A stretch of 64,000 bases of DNA from Guyanagaster necrorhizus. Its lineage: Eukaryota; Basidiomycota; Agaricomycetes; Agaricales; Physalacriaceae. Every line of letters begins with the position of its first letter. Within the stretch, counting starts at the first letter, position 1. The notes below the pieces were generated by a model. The model made no database searches and was not told the DNA's origin. It was given only the letters and a program-made list of their open reading frames with translations. Of this stretch, positions 60,256-64,000 are shown piece after piece. The DNA is taken from contig NW_025064880.1 in NCBI RefSeq assembly GCF_019112545.1, forward strand, positions 2,416,054 through 2,480,053, written 5' to 3'. The translations under genes were made by a program, and so were the position numbers.

Positions 60256-61599
60256 ATGCCCCCTGCCTTAAATCCGTCCGATCCAAACTTTACACACGAG
60301 TTCTTTGAACTCCTTGCTTCTATCATCGGAACACTGATCGGTTTATTGGTGATCATACAGCTGTGCCATGGATGCCAATCTATCACCGCTTGGGCCATCC
60401 AACATTATCAAGAGTTCCAACGCATCCGTACCATTCTCTGAAATGTCACGCCAGACCTCTCCCTCCACGACATCTCTCCCTCTGTCCGAAACTCTGTCCA
60501 ACACCCCGAAGAAACAGAAGACGAGCCTGGGCACTCGACTGAAAGGCGTTCTAGGGAAGAGGAGGAGCAGCAGCGGCACGAATATCCCCCAAGACCCTCG
60601 TCAGCAATCATCCGAGACCCTGGAAACCCTTGGGCTACAGGGTTTCGACAATCTCGATCCAACACCCCCATCCCCTCCTCCAAGCGCAGCGTCACTGCGT
60701 CAAGAACCACTGTCGCCCAATCTGGAATTGGGCGCTGGGCTAGAGACTCCCTGGATGCCATTCGGATGGCTCCAGGGTACAGAAGAATCGATGAGCGAGA
60801 ACCCTGACACGTCCCATCAACAAGAAGCAGTCAGAGGGGAACAAGGGTCAGTAGTCCCGACCCTTACTTCAATGACACAAACAGGGACGAAGTCCGCTAC
60901 TGGCAAGCAGCATCAAGGGCTGCCAGTAGATTGGAGCAGGAGCGAGGAGGAGCCCGGCACATACCAAGGAGTAGTCCAGTGGTACCAAACGCAATACGGC
61001 CAACCCCAAGGGCCCTTGCCGACTTCCTCGACACTCCCAACTTTCCGTTCTGGGAGCCAACCTCTTCCCCCAATGACCCTGATCCTCGAACAAGGACAAC
61101 TACCAGAACCGTCGAAGCCGACAACTACTATTACGGGGAGCAGGCACTCCTCGATGATGACTGCCCGCTTTCATACAGGACAGACACCATCGCCGAAACT
61201 GACGATATCCCCATCAGGGGAGATCGGATACCGTCAGACCTTGGATCAATCGGGGGAGACGACGAACATATTGACCCCACCGGGGACCTCAAAAGGGTTC
61301 TCAACGGGCCAATTGCCGCCCTCTTCCTCCGCCCCCGCTTCTACAGAAACTTCCGCCGGTATCACCGAGCAGTGGCGCCAACAGCAGAAGGAGAAGAGGA
61401 GCAGCCCAACCGGGAGCCTACTCCTCGACCCGGACCCGAGGACGCCGAGTCCAGCACTCAGCCCCAGCCTACCCGCCCTGGAAACCTTCGGCCAGCAAGG
61501 CAGTTCCCTCCTCGAGGGGACCACCGACAAGGGGGCCGACAGGGACGACAAGGCAGAGGAGGAGGACCAAGAGGGCCAAGCCGTGGACCCCATCCTTGA
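60256..61599 (+). pseudogene. Overlapping leader ORF of F4 (hydrophobic N-terminus, function unknown)
   Basis: 448-codon frame from ATG 60256 (MPPALNPSDPNFTHEFF) to TGA 61597-61599. It has the same hydrophobic segment (FFELLASIIGTLIGLLVIIQLC), then HYQEFQRIRTIL, YWQAASRAASRLEQERGGA, ADFLDTPNFPFWEPTSS, DNYYYGEQALLDDDCPLSY, IPSDLGSIGGDDEHID, FLRPRFYRNFRRYHRAVAP and a Gly/Arg-rich tail (GRQGRQGRGGGPRG). Two stops: TGA at 60439 (CGC in F3) and a TGA near 60805 shared with F3. It overlaps gag over 60443-61599. It could be an accessory protein, or the true N-terminal part of Gag reached by frameshifting or splicing. Unknown family. Confidence 0.55.
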
Positions 61600-63283
61600 G
61601 TGGGGGAGTATCGTCGACATCACCACGTGCCAAGAACGGGAAAGAAGTCAACGAGAATGAGTGGCGCGGGAGGAGGAGTTCATTCGGCTGTATCAGGAGC
61701 AAGTCGCCAAATTATGGCAGGACGATCTCTGGTTACGATCATCCCTGGGAAGAAGGTACACCACTGCCGATCCTGTCGAGAAAGAGGAGATCTTACAGTA
61801 TGCCACAATGGAGCAGGCTATTTTTAATTTCAACCAGCGGTTTTTACATTACCAGATGATGGCGATGCCGCCATACCGACCAAGGTTCGGCAAACGACAG
61901 GCACCAATGCCGTGGACGCCGAGTGTCATGCCGTCCAGAGTAACAACCACGGCATCGTCAATCCGAATGGCAACATCAAGGTATTCGGACGCCACATCTG
62001 TTGTCCGCAGTACGGCATCTCAGCTGGCCCGATCTTATCGTCCACCAAGGGTGTACCACCCAAATCCCTGGACCGGCATGGGAAGCCGGCTGTTCGCAGG
62101 GCAGCCGCCAGCCGATGAAGCCGAAGGAGGTGGGCCAGCCCCCTCAGATGAAAAAAAGGATGACCCAGAAGCCACCGCACAGGGGTGGACAATCAAGGAT
62201 GGCTGAATCGTCCGAAAGGAAGGACCCCCGACACCAAGAAGCCCCGTCACCGACGACGGGTCCCTGCATTCCTTTCCAGGGCCCCCAACAGACTGGATCG
62301 GTCCCCCTGGTGGGGAACCCCCGAATCCGATGGCGCCTTTGGATCCTAAGGTGCATGTATTAAACGTCAAACCGACGTACGGGCAGAACCCCCTTCCCTT
62401 CAAGGGGGCCTCGGATGATATTGACTGCTTCCTCTTAGATTGCGACCAATATTTCCAAGTCTTCGCCTCCTATTTCCTCTTCGACGTATACAAGGTCAAC
62501 TACGCTACGACATACTTCGAAGACAAAGCAAAGGTATGGTGAGTATTGACGGCACCCACCTTCTGGTCGACCACTCGGCAACATCACCGACTCTCGTCAT
62601 GGCCGGTACTGAAGCAGATGATCCGTGACAAGTTCACGGATCCCGCAGTCCGAGAAGTACACAAGGCAAAAATGAAGGAGTACAAGATGAGCGACAAAGC
62701 GGCCCCTGACTACTTCGACGAGTTGGAGCGACTTGGAAAGTTGGCCGGAGTCCATGAAGATGTGGCTGACTCAGGACGAATGGTTGAGTACATGAAGCTG
62801 GGAGTCCCACCCTACTACCTGAGGACCATTTCGGACCTCGGACATAGCATGCCAATCGGCTATGACGAGTGGAAGTTGTGGATCACCCTGATGTGGCAGG
62901 AGCGACAACGACAGAAGGCGGAAGCCACAAGCCTGTGGGGACAGCACAGGTACCAGGGACAGGGCTCGAAGCCCTCCACCTCCCACGTGATGACATCTGC
63001 CAGGCCCGGCAGCTCAGCCCCAACTTCCCAGAACGATGGGAAGCGAACCGGTAAGGGCCCAAATACCGGAAAGGGTAAGCAGATCGATGTTGATCGCCTC
63101 AAGAAGGAGGGGAAGTGTTTCAATTGCGGCCAACGAGGCCACATGGCGAGGAACTGCCCGGAAATGAAGAACAAGCGCACGAGGGAGGACATCAGAGCAC
63201 AGATTGCCGAACTGATGAAGGAAGACGAGGACCTCGGGCAAGACGACAAACCCGAGGAGGTAAAAGATGGGGCCGAGCAGTAG
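60443..63283 (+). pseudogene. Gag of element F4
   Basis: 947-codon gag frame with only three stops, TGA at 61658, 62204 and 62540. N-terminal Ser/Pro/Thr-rich part to about residue 400, then AREEEFIRLYQEQVAKLW, EEILQYATMEQAIFNFNQRF, core SDDIDCFLLDCDQYFQVFASYF, FTDPAVREVHKAKMKEYKM, PDYFDELERLGKLAGV, SGRMVEYMKLGVPPYYL, basic linker TGKGPNTGKGKQID and CCHC knuckle GKCFNCGQRGHMARNCP at about 63112-63162. Each stop sits where F3 or the context suggests an Arg codon, consistent with CGA to TGA. Start: ATG 60443 corresponds to 55706 in F3; an upstream in-frame ATG at 60368 exists only in F4. Confidence 0.85.
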
Positions 63284-64000
63284 ACGGTTCAACTGCCTCG
63301 GCCGAAGAAACAAGTAACAGGTCACAGACTGCTGGACAGACTGACAATTTATCTTCTTTAGTATTACCACCTATGTCTAAATTATGCGTGCATTCGAATA
63401 TACCCAACCCCATTACTCAGAAACCAGAACCACCTAAGGAACCGACTCCCAAAACTCAAATGCCAATGAAGGGCCGAAGAGGGGCAGAGAGCCCCAAAGG
63501 TGTGTCCTTCTCTTCTGTTCATCAAACTAACAAAGAAAAACAGGCTCAATCACCCCTGAACCAATCAAAGACAAAGAACCCCACAGTGTGGCTCAAGCCA
63601 TTCGATACCGAATGGACTTGGCGAGCCATCAGAAGTGCCAAGAACGAAGAAGAAGCGAAAGCCATACTCAAAAATTGGATACACAAAACTCGCGTCGAGG
63701 AAGTGATCGATGACATGATCATGAGGATGCAAGAGGTGAAAAGATGTCAAGCACTCGAATGGCTTGATGAGCTACATGGGCCACGAAAATTCATTCATCG
63801 AACCAAAACTGCCGGACAGGACCTCGTAACCAAGGCACAAATCGAGACATTAACGTCTTGATCTACCTATGCAGTCGCCGCCCTGATCGACAGTGGCTGC
63901 ACAGGAAGTTCCATCAATCGAGCTTTCGTCACCAAGCATCGATTACCTACAAGAGCAACAGCGGCCCCAATCCCCATCTACAATGCCGACAGAACAAAGA
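63115..64000 (+). pseudogene. Pol start with retropepsin (element F4), runs off the window
   Basis: Open in the -1 frame relative to gag from 63115, overlapping its end by about 170 nt, to a stop at 63859-63861 (TGA following LTS), then continuing in the same frame. Readable: SKLCVHSNIPNPITQKPE, VWLKPFDTEWTWRAI, ALEWLDELHGPRKFIHRTK and protease ALIDSGCTGSSINRAFVTKH with the DSG active site at about 63886. Reverse transcriptase and integrase lie beyond 64000. No canonical slippery heptamer was spotted in the overlap. Confidence 0.8.

Overview
ORGANISM AND STYLE. The window looks like nuclear DNA of a mushroom-type basidiomycete (Agaricomycetes). Genes are split by many 45-60 nt GT-AG introns, and several exons are only 10-27 nt long. 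Protein families (Prp4 kinase, shugoshin, VBA-type MFS transporter, fungal putative cyclases, HMG-box regulator) fit that group. I cannot name the species. One 395-base assembly gap lies at 59704-60098. LAYOUT. (1) 1-7400: a gene graveyard holding relics of a flavin monooxygenase (474-1600, -), a secreted A1 aspartic protease (about 4060-4871, +) and an Old Yellow Enzyme (about 7010-7330, -). One apparently intact HMG-box gene (5101-6222, -) sits between them. (2) 8088-19678: compact, intact housekeeping DNA: prp4 kinase, two tandem cyclase-family genes with the same 15-exon structure, shugoshin, and a convergent 578-aa protein of unknown function. (3) 19840-20928: a decayed Tc1/mariner-superfamily (Fot1/pogo-like) element with inverted repeats and a TA target duplication. 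(4) 21545-28209: a small basic protein, an 80-aa cysteine-rich protein and a 19-exon MFS transporter. (5) 28330-64000: a nest of Ty3/Gypsy chromovirus-type LTR retrotransposons, almost free of CpG up to about 54.9 kb and progressively less decayed to the right. NEST. From left to right I see: F0 (LTR part and gag relic, + strand); a long unassigned A+T-rich stretch; F1 (LTR and gag, +) split by a near full-length reverse element R (40679-50078, 5-bp target duplication ACATC/ACATT, all pol domains plus chromodomain); F2 (+) starting inside F1; a separate 0.9-kb repeat X; F3 (+) starting inside X; and F4 (+) starting inside F3 and leaving the window in its protease. Youngest elements lie innermost and have lost least CpG. 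MAIN POINTS OF INTEREST. The elements appear self-primed, as in Tf1: a 13-14 nt block in the LTR, about 30 nt after a TATA-like box, is complementary to the sequence just after the LTR, and the pair has changed together between elements. Upstream of and overlapping gag is a second long reading frame with an N-terminal hydrophobic segment. It is recognisable in up to five copies, and in the overlap the F3/F4 differences avoid the base that would alter both proteins. This overlapping frame is the best candidate here for something undescribed.
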